From the NCBI GenBank assembly GCA_049583635.1, contig JBAUWF010000048.1:1-36125 (forward strand): a stretch of 36,125 nucleotides of DNA. Reading direction: 5' to 3'. Below are positions 17,235 to 25,384 of this stretch, piece by piece. A program made the position numbers and the translations under genes. The notes beneath the pieces are model-generated. The model was not told the DNA's origin and ran no database searches. It worked only from the letters and a program-made list of their open reading frames with translations. Each line of letters starts with the position of its first letter. Within the stretch, counting starts at the first letter, position 1. This DNA comes from Dokdonella_A sp049583635 (lineage in GTDB: Bacteria; Pseudomonadota; Gammaproteobacteria; Xanthomonadales; Rhodanobacteraceae).

Positions 17235-18707
17235 ATGTTCACCTCAATGCGTTTTTCGGCACTCGTTGCCGTGACGATATTCGCCGCTTGCGCGCGTGCG
17301 CAGAGCGTGGATCCGTTCAACCCGGTTCCGGGCGCGAACCCGATCGCAGTCGCGGTGCAGGCCGACGGCAAGATCCTGCTCGGTGGCGATTTCTCGGATA
17401 TCGGAGGAACCGTCCGTGGCGGGGTCGCGAGACTCAACGTCGACGGTTCCATCGATACGAGTTTCGTTGATCCAAACGTTGATAGCGAAGTCAGGGCAAT
17501 CGCCGTTCAACCCGACGGCAGGATCCTGATCGGCGGCGCTTTCGATCAGGCCGGTGGGCAACCACGCCACGATCTTGCGCGGCTGAACGCCGATGGATCG
17601 CTGGACACGGGCTTCTCCGATCCGGACCTGCACAACGGAGCAGCGTCCGGCACGGTATGGTCGATCGCGTTACAACCGGACGGAAAGATCCTGATCGCCG
17701 GCGACTTCACTGAAATCGGTGCAACCGCACAGAGCTATCTCGCACGCCTGAGCGCGGCGGGCGCGCGCGACACCGGTTTCGCCGATCCGCAACTGTGCTG
17801 CCTTCCCGCGCGAAGCGTGGCACTCCAGGCAGATGGCAAGATACTCGTCGCAGGCTCTTTTTCCCAAGCTGGCGGCTCTACCCACTTCTACCTCGCGCGT
17901 TACTCCACCAGCGGTTCTCTGGACACGGCATTTCCGGCCGACGAACCACCCGGCCCTATCGGAAGCGGAATTGCGGTCGGTGGGGACGGGTCGATCTACG
18001 TCGATGGCGGCTATCTGACGTCCAACCAAATGAACTCGCGTCTGGTGTCGGAACTGTCGACGAGCGGTGCCCTCGTCAGCAGCTACGATGATCTGTCCAA
18101 TGACGGCTCGGCCGACACGTTTGTGCTGCAACCGGACGGAAAACTGCTGATTGGCGGAACCTTTGAGACGGTGGCATCGCAGTCTCGCCACGCACTGATG
18201 CGACTCAATGCGGACGGTACGCTCGATACGGATTTTCGCGATCTCGCGTTCAGCCTTGATGCAACGCATCCGAACGGCACCATTTACGGCCTCGCTGCGC
18301 AAGCCGACGGCAGGATTCTCGCGGTCGGCAATTTCACGCTTGTCGACGGACAGCCTCGCCAGCTTGCGGCGCGTGTCGCAACCGGTGACTTCGTGACCAG
18401 CGCGCTGGTCGTGCAGGGTTCCGGCAGCGCCCTGACCGCCACTTGGTATCGCCTCGGCGACGGTCCCGAACTCGCGCAGCCGCCCGTCCTTGAGCATTCG
18501 ACCGACGGCGTGAACTTTACCGCGTTCGGTCCGATGGTGCGCGTTGCCAACGGCTGGCAGGTGACGGCGCCGTACAACGTGCACGGTGCTTTGTTCTATC
18601 TGCAGGCCATCGGCACGACCGCGAGCGGCGCAGAAGACGGGTCGGTGGGTCGAGTCGCAAGTGGGACCTACACCAATGACACGATCTTCCACGGCGACTT
18701 CGAGTAG
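17235..18707 (+). CDS. Secreted delta-60 repeat protein with C-terminal tag-like end
   Basis: The 490-residue protein starts with a signal peptide (MFTSMRFSALVAVTIFAACARA). About six delta-60-type repeats (TIGR02608-like) follow; each reads roughly ADGKILLGGDF...ARLNADGSLDTSF and spans about 50-60 residues. These form a beta-propeller-like fold whose role is unknown. A non-repeat segment (about 395-475) follows, and the protein ends TIFHGDFE, resembling the ends of the BNR and beta-helix proteins in this window. The ATG at 17235 is set by GAGGAG eight bases upstream; the longer frame lacks a signal peptide. It follows the LCCL gene at 26 bases. Confidence 0.9.
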   Translation: MFTSMRFSALVAVTIFAACARAQSVDPFNPVPGANPIAVAVQADGKILLGGDFSDIGGTVRGGVARLNVDGSIDTSFVDPNVDSEVRAIAVQPDGRILIGGAFDQAGGQPRHDLARLNADGSLDTGFSDPDLHNGAASGTVWSIALQPDGKILIAGDFTEIGATAQSYLARLSAAGARDTGFADPQLCCLPARSVALQADGKILVAGSFSQAGGSTHFYLARYSTSGSLDTAFPADEPPGPIGSGIAVGGDGSIYVDGGYLTSNQMNSRLVSELSTSGALVSSYDDLSNDGSADTFVLQPDGKLLIGGTFETVASQSRHALMRLNADGTLDTDFRDLAFSLDATHPNGTIYGLAAQADGRILAVGNFTLVDGQPRQLAARVATGDFVTSALVVQGSGSALTATWYRLGDGPELAQPPVLEHSTDGVNFTAFGPMVRVANGWQVTAPYNVHGALFYLQAIGTTASGAEDGSVGRVASGTYTNDTIFHGDFE

Positions 18708-18802
18708 ACCGCCTGCGCGTAAGTCATCGCAGGTTTTACTGCGCGACAGCCCGACGCGAAGCTCCCGGCCGCGTGGAGTTCCACGCCATTCCTGTACAAC
18801 AG

Positions 18803-19471
18803 CTAGCTTGCTTCCGGAGCATCCGGTTGGCGTTCCGGACGTGCAGCGTCGAAGGCGGGCAGCGACAGACACTGTCGGCAAATGCGATCGACGGTCGGAA
18901 ACGCCGAAACGTCGACGCCCCAGCGTTGCGCGTTGTAGACCTGAGGAACCAGGCAGATATCCGCAACAGTCGGCGCATCGCCTTCGCAATAGATGCCGGT
19001 GCTTGGATGATCGACGATGAGTTCCTCGAATGCGCGCAGACCTTCGGTGATCCAGTGCCGGCTCCAGCGCTCGCGCTCGTCGCGCGGCAACTTGAGCTCA
19101 TGCTCGAGAAACCGCAACACGCGAAGATTGCCGAGTGGATGAACGTCGCACGCGATCAGCAAGGCCAGTTCACGCACGCGGGCCCGCGCGCGTGATTGGG
19201 GCGGCAGCAACGGCATCTCGCCCTCGTGTGTTTCGTCGAGGTATTCGATGATCGCGAGCGACTGCCGGATCACACGTCGACCATCAAGCAGTACCGGTAC
19301 CAGTTCCTGCGGATTGAGTACATGGTAGGTGTCGCTGTGCTGTTCGCCATCGTTGCGCACCAGGTGCACCGGCTCGAGTTCGTACGTCAACCCCATGAGA
19401 TTGAGTGCGATGCGCACTCGATAGGCCGCGGTTGATCGCCAATAGCTGTAGAGCTTCAGCGTGTAGTTCAC
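18803..19471 (-). CDS. maiA: Maleylacetoacetate isomerase (zeta-class glutathione transferase)
   Basis: Converts 4-maleylacetoacetate to 4-fumarylacetoacetate with glutathione, the step between HmgA and fumarylacetoacetase in tyrosine breakdown. It has 222 residues. The N-terminal thioredoxin-like domain carries LYSYWRSTAAYRVRIALNL, the zeta-class active-site region, and NPQELVPVL with QSLAIIEYLDE at the glutathione site. The C-terminal helical domain has the PTVADICLVPQVYNAQRW block. The start is a GTG at 19471 with GGGAAGG upstream; the longer open frame from 19759 runs back into the fumarylacetoacetase gene and is not real. It starts 31 bases after that gene ends, so the two are one transcription unit. 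Confidence 0.95.
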   Translation of the reverse strand: MNYTLKLYSYWRSTAAYRVRIALNLMGLTYELEPVHLVRNDGEQHSDTYHVLNPQELVPVLLDGRRVIRQSLAIIEYLDETHEGEMPLLPPQSRARARVRELALLIACDVHPLGNLRVLRFLEHELKLPRDERERWSRHWITEGLRAFEELIVDHPSTGIYCEGDAPTVADICLVPQVYNAQRWGVDVSAFPTVDRICRQCLSLPAFDAARPERQPDAPEAS

Positions 19472-19502
19472 GATGCCCTTCCCCTGCACTCGATGGACGG
19501 GT

Positions 19503-20495
19503 TCACGAATCGTCAGGATAACGCGCAATGCGCTGTTCGATCGCCCCGAAAATCGAGTGCCCGTCGCGATCGAGCATTTCGATACGCACGCTGTCACCGA
19601 AGGCGAGGAACGGCGTGCTCGACTCGCCGTCGCGCAATTTCTCGACCGTGCGCCGCTCAGCCAGGCATGAAGCGCCCTTGGAGGTATCCTGATTGGCGAT
19701 AGTGCCCGAGCCAACCAGCGTACCCGCGACCAGCGGACGCGTCTTTGCCGCGTGCGCAACGAGTTCGGAAAAACTGAACTGCATGTCGACGCCGGCGTCG
19801 GCCTCGCCGAACCAGTTGCCGTTGATGAACGTGCGCATGGGCAGATGCAATTTGCTGTCCTGCCACGCGTCGCCGAGTTCGTCAGGTGTGACGAAGACCG
19901 GCGAAAGCGCCGAACGCGGCTTGGATTGCAGGAACCCGAAACCCTTGGCCAGTTCCCCCGGAATCAGGTTACGCAAGGATACATCGTTGACGAGGCCGAT
20001 CAGTTGAATATGCCGCGTGGCGTCGGCCGGCGGGACCGCCATCGGTACATCGTCGGTCACGACGACCACCTCGGCTTCCAGATCGATGCCGTAGTCTTCG
20101 CTGACCGCCGGAATCGGATCGCGCGGCCCGAGAAACCCCGCGCTCGTTGCCTGGTACATCAGCGGATCGGTGTAGAAACTCGCCGGGACGTCGGCGCCGC
20201 GCGCCTTGCGCACGCGCTCCACGTGTGGCAGATAAGCCGACCCGTCGACGAATTCATAGGCGCGCGGCAATGGCGCTGCGAGTGCATTCATGTCCACAGC
20301 AAACGCGGTTTCGGCTTTGCCGGCATTGAGATGCTCGTACAGCGCATTCAATCGCGGCGCGCTATTGGACCAATTCTCCAGCGCCGCTTGCAGTGTCGGC
20401 GCGATGCCGTCCGCCTTTGCCGCACGAGAAAGGTCGCGACTGACCACGATGAGGGTGCCGTCGCGACCGCCTTGTTTCAAAGATCCGAGTTTCAT
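19503..20495 (-). CDS. Fumarylacetoacetase (fumarylacetoacetate hydrolase family)
   Basis: Splits fumarylacetoacetate to fumarate and acetoacetate, the last step of the homogentisate pathway. The 330-residue protein is of the shorter bacterial type. Likely metal ligands are Asp110 (FYTDP), Glu140 and Glu142 (DLEAE) and Asp171 (LVNDVSLR). Typical LAKGFGFLQSKP and GSGTIANQD segments are present. The ATG at 20495 has AAGGA five to nine bases upstream. A copy of the 14-bp palindrome found in the hppD promoter covers this start codon, so a repressor could block expression here. It is first of a two-gene unit with maiA and is separated from hmgA by 337 bases. Confidence 0.94.
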   Translation of the reverse strand: MKLGSLKQGGRDGTLIVVSRDLSRAAKADGIAPTLQAALENWSNSAPRLNALYEHLNAGKAETAFAVDMNALAAPLPRAYEFVDGSAYLPHVERVRKARGADVPASFYTDPLMYQATSAGFLGPRDPIPAVSEDYGIDLEAEVVVVTDDVPMAVPPADATRHIQLIGLVNDVSLRNLIPGELAKGFGFLQSKPRSALSPVFVTPDELGDAWQDSKLHLPMRTFINGNWFGEADAGVDMQFSFSELVAHAAKTRPLVAGTLVGSGTIANQDTSKGASCLAERRTVEKLRDGESSTPFLAFGDSVRIEMLDRDGHSIFGAIEQRIARYPDDS

Positions 20496-20502
20496 TTGAA
20501 AT
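20489..20502. promoter_or_regulatory. Candidate MarR operator, copy 2, over the fumarylacetoacetase start codon
   Basis: GTTTCATTTGAAAT matches 13 of 14 bases of the palindrome at 23308-23321. The start codon of the fumarylacetoacetase gene lies inside it (20493-20495 on the complement). Binding here could act as a roadblock to transcription or, if the transcript begins close by, as direct repression. A half-site (GTTTCAAA, 20474-20481) lies just inside the gene. Confidence 0.6.
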
Positions 20503-20832
20503 CCTTACGTGGGATATCAGCCCGGCGATCTCCTCCTGCAACGCGGCCAATCCTTGTCGCGGATAGCCAGCCAACCGCCGCGTTTGCGCCAGTGCTGCCA
20601 TTACATATCAACAGCCTGCTTGTAGCCGAGAAGCCACTGAAACGCACCGATTCGTAGCTCCTCGATGCCCGTCACTGCCTTTGCCACAGAACAGATGCAG
20701 CAAGGTGCTTTGCTTGCGTGACCGGACAGGTTGCAACGCCGCTTCCCTGCCCGGCCGACTGGGGGCGCACGGGATTTTCCGCCGCCGCCCTCGTTCTCTT
20801 CTCACGCCGCAAAGGCACCGTGACGCGATGCC
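20496..20832. other. Gap between hmgA and fumarylacetoacetase genes
   Basis: No gene is supported. A minus-strand frame of 79 codons (20362-20601) overlaps the start of the next gene and shows no family resemblance. The region begins, on the minus strand, with the hairpin at the end of hmgA and ends with the operator-like palindrome. It probably holds a second promoter for the fumarylacetoacetase-maiA pair, but I could not place -35 and -10 boxes. Confidence 0.45.
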
Positions 20833-20844
20833 TCACGGTGCCTT
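20812..20844 (-). terminator. Hairpin overlapping the hmgA stop codon, possible terminator
   Basis: A perfect 12-bp stem (20812-20823 pairing with 20833-20844, core GGCACCGTGA / TCACGGTGCC) encloses a 9-base loop. The hmgA stop codon (20833-20835) lies in the stem. Read on the minus strand the stem is followed by only a short T run before GCGG, so termination may be partial. It would separate hppD-hmgA from the downstream fumarylacetoacetase-maiA pair. Confidence 0.5.
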
Positions 20845-22125
20845 GAAATGCTTCGCGAGACCCTGCCAACACTGCAAATAGTCGCTCTGCAGTTGCGGCG
20901 AATCCAGCGCTTGGCGGCTGGGATGAATCACGAGGCGAGTCTCGAACATGAATGCCATCGTGTCGGTGATGTGCTGCGGTGTCGTCGTGTCGCTGACCGA
21001 GGCTTTGTCGAAACTGGCCGCATCGGGGCCATGACCGCTCATGCAATTGTGCAGACTCGCGCCCCCCGGCGCGAAACCGCCGGACTTGGCGTCGTATTCG
21101 CCGTGAATCAGGCCCATGAATTCGCTGGCGACGTTGCGATGGAACCAAGGCGGACGAAACGTGTGTTCGGCCACCAGCCAGCGTGGGGGAAAGATCGCGA
21201 CGTCCAAGTTGGCCGTGCCCGGCGTATCGCTCGGGGAGGTCAGCACGGTGAAGATCGACGGGTCCGGGTGATCGACGCTGATCGAGCCTACGGTGTTGAA
21301 GCGGCGCAGGTCGTAGCGATATGGCACGTAGTTGCCGTGCCACGCAACCACATCCAGCGGGCTGTGGCCAATCTTCGCCGACCACAAATTGCCCTGGAAT
21401 TTGGCGATCAGATCAAAGTCGCCCTCGGTGTCCTCGAAGGCGGCGACGGGCGTCTCGAAATCGCGCGCATTGGCCAAACCGTTGGAGCCGATCGGACCGA
21501 GTTCCGGCAGGCGCAGCACTGCACCGAAGTTCTCGCAGACATAACCGCGCGCGTCGCCATCGGGCAATTCGACCCGAAAGCGCATACCGCGCGGAATTAC
21601 CGTGATCTGCTGCGGTTCGATCTCGAGCACGCCCAGTTCGCTGGCAATACGCAGCCGTCCTTGCTGCGGAACGATCAGCATCTCACCATCGGCGTCGTAG
21701 AAAAATCGCCCGCGCATGTCGCAATTGGCGACGTACAGATGGATGCCGACCCCCATCTGCTCTGCCGCGCCGCCGTTGCCACCCATGGTGTACAGACCGT
21801 CGACAAAATCCGTCGGCGCTTGCGGGGGCGGCGGCGGACTCCAGCGCAACTGGTTGGGCGAGACCGGCACCGCGTCGAAGCGATTGTGGAACGTCGCATG
21901 CAACAAGGGCTCGAACTGCCGATGCAATGCGGCCGGGCGGATGCGATACAACCAACTGCGTCGATTGGCGTGGCGCGGTGCGGTGAACGCGGTACCCGAC
22001 AACTGCTCGGCATACAACCCGTGAGCCACGCGCTGCGGTGAATTCTGTCCGATCGGAAGCGTGCCCGGCAGCGCCTCGGTCGCGAATTCATTGGCGAAGC
22101 CGGATTGATAGGCTGGGTCCGTCAT
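20833..22125 (-). CDS. hmgA: Homogentisate 1,2-dioxygenase
   Basis: Iron(II) enzyme that opens the ring of homogentisate to 4-maleylacetoacetate. The 430-residue protein matches the family over its full length, starting with YQSGFANEF. The iron ligands fit His329 (PPWFHRN), Glu335 (VASEFMG) and His365 (CMSGHGPD), each six residues before their equivalents in the human enzyme. Conserved VPQQGRL and PRGMRFRV segments lie in the N-terminal half. It starts 36 bases after hppD ends on the same strand, so it is transcribed from the hppD promoter. Confidence 0.97.
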   Translation of the reverse strand: MTDPAYQSGFANEFATEALPGTLPIGQNSPQRVAHGLYAEQLSGTAFTAPRHANRRSWLYRIRPAALHRQFEPLLHATFHNRFDAVPVSPNQLRWSPPPPPQAPTDFVDGLYTMGGNGGAAEQMGVGIHLYVANCDMRGRFFYDADGEMLIVPQQGRLRIASELGVLEIEPQQITVIPRGMRFRVELPDGDARGYVCENFGAVLRLPELGPIGSNGLANARDFETPVAAFEDTEGDFDLIAKFQGNLWSAKIGHSPLDVVAWHGNYVPYRYDLRRFNTVGSISVDHPDPSIFTVLTSPSDTPGTANLDVAIFPPRWLVAEHTFRPPWFHRNVASEFMGLIHGEYDAKSGGFAPGGASLHNCMSGHGPDAASFDKASVSDTTTPQHITDTMAFMFETRLVIHPSRQALDSPQLQSDYLQCWQGLAKHFKAP

Positions 22126-22161
22126 GCGTTGTCGAGGATTTCAGATTTCATCGCTACGCAG

Positions 22162-23250
22162 CTACAGGACGCCGCGCCTGATCTGATCGCGCTCGATCGA
22201 TTCAAACAGCGCGGTGAAATTGCCTTCGCCAAAGCCCTCGTTGCCCTTGCGCTGGATAATCTCGAAGAAAATAGGTCCGATGCAGTTCTGCGTAAATATC
22301 TGCAACAGAAGTTTTCGTTTCGTTTCCGTGTCGGCATCGATGAGAATCTTGTTTTTCGCAAGTCGCGGCACATCCTCGCCGTGGTCGGGTACGCGCTCGT
22401 CGATTACCTCGAAATAGGTATCCGGCGTGTCCAGGAACAACATGCCGGCATCGCGCATTTTTTCGACCGTGGTGTAGACATCGTCGGTAAAGCAGGCGAT
22501 GTGCTGGATGCCCTCGCCCTTGTACTCATCGAGATACTCGTTGATCTGACTCTTCGGATCCGACGATTCGTTGAGTGGAATGCGCACCATGCCATCGGGC
22601 GCGGTCAACGCCTTCGACACCAGGCCGGTCTTGACCCCCTTGATGTCGAAGTAGCGGATCTCGCGGAAGTTGAACAGCCGCTCGTAGTAGCCCGACCATT
22701 CGGCCATGTTGCCGAAGTACAGGTTGTGGGTCAGATGATCCACGAAGGTCAGACCGAAACCCTCAGGGTGGCGATCGACGCCTGGCAGGTAGTCGAAATC
22801 GGCATCGTAGATGCTGCCGCGCTCGCCGTAGCAATCGACCAGATACAGCATGCACCCACCGATGCCCTTGATCACCGGCGCGCTGACAACGCGCGTGTTT
22901 TCGTTCGCGCCTATCACCTCGGCGCCATTCTTGAGAGCCTGTTCGCGCACCCAATCAGCGGGCTTCTTGAAACGGATCGCAAACCCGGCCGCACAGGGTC
23001 CGTGCGCGGCCGCAAACCCGCTGGCGAACGAATCCGGTTCCGCGTTGACCAGGAAGTTGCAGTCGCCCTGCCGATACAAGGTCACGTTTCGCGACTTGTG
23101 CTTCGCGATTGCGGTGAATCCGAGTTTTGGAAACAGCTCGTGCAACAAGTCCGGATTCGGTGCCGCGAACTCGACGAACTCGAAGCCGTCGACTCCCATC
23201 GGGTTGTCGAACTGCACCGGTTGCACGCCGGCATTGGGTTGCGCATTCAT
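22162..23250 (-). CDS. hppD: 4-Hydroxyphenylpyruvate dioxygenase
   Basis: Iron(II) enzyme that converts 4-hydroxyphenylpyruvate to homogentisate in tyrosine breakdown. It has 362 residues in two glyoxalase-like barrels. The C-terminal barrel carries the iron ligands His172 (FVDHLTHN), His250 (IQHIACF) and Glu330 (IFFEIIQRKG), with the family's GEGNFTALFESIERDQ end. The ATG at 23250 is used because GGAGAA lies five bases upstream; the TTG four codons earlier is less likely. It is the first gene of the minus-strand tyrosine operon, behind a strong promoter with an embedded palindrome. Confidence 0.97.
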   Translation of the reverse strand: MNAQPNAGVQPVQFDNPMGVDGFEFVEFAAPNPDLLHELFPKLGFTAIAKHKSRNVTLYRQGDCNFLVNAEPDSFASGFAAAHGPCAAGFAIRFKKPADWVREQALKNGAEVIGANENTRVVSAPVIKGIGGCMLYLVDCYGERGSIYDADFDYLPGVDRHPEGFGLTFVDHLTHNLYFGNMAEWSGYYERLFNFREIRYFDIKGVKTGLVSKALTAPDGMVRIPLNESSDPKSQINEYLDEYKGEGIQHIACFTDDVYTTVEKMRDAGMLFLDTPDTYFEVIDERVPDHGEDVPRLAKNKILIDADTETKRKLLLQIFTQNCIGPIFFEIIQRKGNEGFGEGNFTALFESIERDQIRRGVL

Positions 23251-23280
23251 GGTGTTCTCCAATCAGTCGGCGCGCCGAAA

Positions 23281-23309
23281 TGGACGATCGACAGGCAATA
23301 CTTTATAGT
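23281..23309 (+). promoter_or_regulatory. Candidate promoter of the marR gene
   Basis: TGGACG at 23281-23286 and TATAGT at 23304-23309 are spaced by 17 bases. Transcription would start near 23316, inside the 14-bp palindrome, so the regulator could repress its own gene. The -35 is weak. Confidence 0.4.
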
Positions 23310-23330
23310 TTCATTTGAAACCTTTTGCAA
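23302..23330 (-). promoter_or_regulatory. hppD promoter
   Basis: On the minus strand, TTGCAA (-35; 23325-23330) and TATAAA (-10; 23302-23307) are spaced by exactly 17 bases. The predicted start of transcription is near 23295, giving a leader of about 45 bases with a good ribosome binding site. The spacer contains the complete 14-bp palindrome. Confidence 0.7.
23308..23321. promoter_or_regulatory. Candidate MarR operator, copy 1, in the hppD promoter spacer
   Basis: GTTTCATTTGAAAC is a perfect palindrome with 6-bp arms and a 2-base centre. It lies between the -35 and -10 boxes of the hppD promoter and 23 bases upstream of the marR start codon. Size, symmetry and location are those of MarR-family operators in divergent promoters. 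A second copy covers the fumarylacetoacetase start codon. Confidence 0.7.
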
Positions 23331-23343
23331 GGCACGACGCAAC

Positions 23344-23802
23344 ATGACGCACCATGCCCCGCTGGCGCTTGAGCGCTTTCTGCCGTACCGGCTGTCGATC
23401 CTGTCGAACACACTGAGCCAGCAGATCGCGCGCGAATATCAACGGCGTTTCAAGCTTTCGGTGACAGAATGGCGCGTCATGGCAGTGCTGGCGCGATTCG
23501 ACAGCGAGGACATGTCCGCGCGACTCGTCGCCGAGCGAACCGCGATGGACAAGGTTGCGGTGAGTCGGGCAGTCGCCGGTCTGCTCGCCGCCGGACGTGT
23601 CGCGCGGCGTCGGCACGATGGCGACAAGCGCCGATCGATTCTGCGCCTTACGGCAAAAGGCTGGAAAATCCATGACGCCGTCGCGCCGCTGGCGCGCGCA
23701 CACGAACGCAGCGTCCTGACCCGACTCGATCCAGCCGAACGCCGTGCGCTGGTGACGATACTGGACAAGTTGCTCGACGAAGCCGGGAGACCGAAGCAGT
23801 AG
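23344..23802 (+). CDS. MarR-family transcriptional regulator, probable regulator of tyrosine catabolism
   Basis: The 152-residue protein has the MarR layout: N-terminal dimer helices, then a winged helix with LSVTEWRVMAVLARF, TAMDKVAVSRAVAGLLAAGRVARRRHDGDKRRSILRLTAKG and C-terminal dimer helices. The DKRRSILRLT wing is characteristic. It is divergent from hppD across about 90 bases containing the palindrome. I infer that it represses the hppD and fumarylacetoacetase transcripts and is relieved by a pathway intermediate such as homogentisate or 4-hydroxyphenylpyruvate; the ligand is not visible. The much longer open frame upstream is antisense to hppD and not coding. The Shine-Dalgarno is weak (AAGG 12 bases upstream). 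Confidence 0.92.
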   Translation: MTHHAPLALERFLPYRLSILSNTLSQQIAREYQRRFKLSVTEWRVMAVLARFDSEDMSARLVAERTAMDKVAVSRAVAGLLAAGRVARRRHDGDKRRSILRLTAKGWKIHDAVAPLARAHERSVLTRLDPAERRALVTILDKLLDEAGRPKQ

Positions 23803-23909
23803 AAGAAGAACACGCTGGACGCCCCTTGTCGTCGAACACCGATGCCGAAGATTTCCGGCGAGTCGGTCGACCCCCATCGTCTCCGCTCCCTTCCCAAATG
23901 TTTGAGTCG

Positions 23910-25370
23910 TCACTTGACGCCATGCATCAGGCGCGCGATCCACGGCGCCGCCAGCAGATACACGATTGCGATCGCGATGCCGCTCCACAGCAGCGTTGCA
24001 AAGACGTGCGCATAGCCGGCAATGCCGGTCTCGGCGCCGGTGGTCGTCATCGCGGCAATCTGACCTGATAGGTCGTAGGACACGCCTACACCGAAAAACC
24101 AGCCACCCATCGCGAGCGACGCCTCTTCAGGCGCCGCCAGGCGCGTCACCATCGAATAGCCGATCGGCGACAACGCCAACTCACCCAGCGTTGCCAGCAG
24201 ATAGCAGCCGGCCAACGGCCACCAGGTGACATGGCCATCGCTGCCCAGCATGTGCCGTGCTGCGTACATCACCACGCCGTAACTCAACGCCACCAGTAAC
24301 AGCCCGATGCCGAACTTGCGCGGCGTGGACGGATTGAGCCCATGCGCGTCCAGCCACGGCCACAACCACGCGATGAGTGGCGCGAAAATCAGGATGAACA
24401 GCGGATTGGCCGCCTGAAAAAGGCTGAAATCGAATGGCGCATCGACATAGTCGCGCGCGAAGAAATTGAGCGACGACGCTCCCTGCAGGCTCCACGCCCA
24501 GAATGCCACGAGCGCGATGAACAGCAAAAACATTGCGATGTAGCGCTGGTTTTGCACGCGATCGCCGCGGCGCACGCATGTGACGACGAAATACAACACC
24601 AGGATGCCCATCAGCAGATAGACCGCAACGTGCATCATCTGCGGATGCGCCAGCAGCAATGCGCAGGGATACACCAGCGCCAGCATCACCACGATCACTA
24701 CCGGAGTCGACCAGGCGCGTGCGAAGCGCACCGCATCGTCGAAGCCGGGTACGCGTCGATGACGCCATTCGAAGATTGCCGCGCCCACGGCCATGCCGAT
24801 CGCTGCTGCAACGAAACCCCAGCGGTAGCCGTAACGGTGGCCGACCCAGTCCGCACACACGAACGGAGCGGCGAACGCGCCGAGATTGATCGCGAGGTAA
24901 AACAGCGTGTATCCCGCATCGCGGCGCGGATCGTGTGCAGCGTAGTTGCGCCCGATCAATACCGTCAGCGGAATACTCAACCCAGCCGCCAAGACGAAGA
25001 ACGCGAGCGCCAGCGTGAAGCCTTCGCGGCCCGGCCACGCCATGCCGACCAGGCCTGCGGTGGCAAGCCACAGGGAAATGCGCAATGCCCGCACTTCACC
25101 GAGCACATTGTCGGCAACCCAGCCACCGATAATCGCCGTCGCGTAAGTCAGGGTACCGAATCCGGCCAGCAACAGATTGGCCTGTTTGAGTGCCTCGGCG
25201 TTGGTCAGGGCGGCGAAGAAGGCCTGTGCGGCATATGGCGCCAGAAACGCGCGGAATCCGTAGAACGCGAAATTGAGCGCAACCGTGACGGCGAGCAGCA
25301 TCCACAACAGGCGCGGATGACCCCAGCGCTCGTTGACGGGGTCGTGGAGACTCGGGGAAATCGCGCTCAT
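23910..25370 (-). CDS. POT/PTR2-family transporter paralogue lacking key proton-coupling residues
   Basis: Inner-membrane protein of 486 residues with about 12-14 membrane spans, clearly related to the neighbouring peptide transporter (shared NFAFYGFR, TLGELALSPIGYSMVTRL and AMGGWFFGVG blocks). The canonical ExxER motif of span 1 is absent: where the neighbour has SEFWERFAFYG, this protein has VTVALNFAFYG. The Glu of the span-7 FEQAGSS motif is Leu (SLQGASS). The Glu in the span-10 LGEL motif is kept. It may therefore couple differently, carry another substrate or work with its partner. The ATG at 25370 is 14 bases after the end of the upstream transporter gene, so they form one operon. Confidence 0.9.
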   Translation of the reverse strand: MSAISPSLHDPVNERWGHPRLLWMLLAVTVALNFAFYGFRAFLAPYAAQAFFAALTNAEALKQANLLLAGFGTLTYATAIIGGWVADNVLGEVRALRISLWLATAGLVGMAWPGREGFTLALAFFVLAAGLSIPLTVLIGRNYAAHDPRRDAGYTLFYLAINLGAFAAPFVCADWVGHRYGYRWGFVAAAIGMAVGAAIFEWRHRRVPGFDDAVRFARAWSTPVVIVVMLALVYPCALLLAHPQMMHVAVYLLMGILVLYFVVTCVRRGDRVQNQRYIAMFLLFIALVAFWAWSLQGASSLNFFARDYVDAPFDFSLFQAANPLFILIFAPLIAWLWPWLDAHGLNPSTPRKFGIGLLLVALSYGVVMYAARHMLGSDGHVTWWPLAGCYLLATLGELALSPIGYSMVTRLAAPEEASLAMGGWFFGVGVSYDLSGQIAAMTTTGAETGIAGYAHVFATLLWSGIAIAIVYLLAAPWIARLMHGVK

Positions 25371-25384
25371 TCGATCGATGTCGG

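Noticed and set aside
22105..23343. Long N-terminal extension of the MarR frame
   Set aside because: Runs antisense through hppD; the MarR family starts near 23344.
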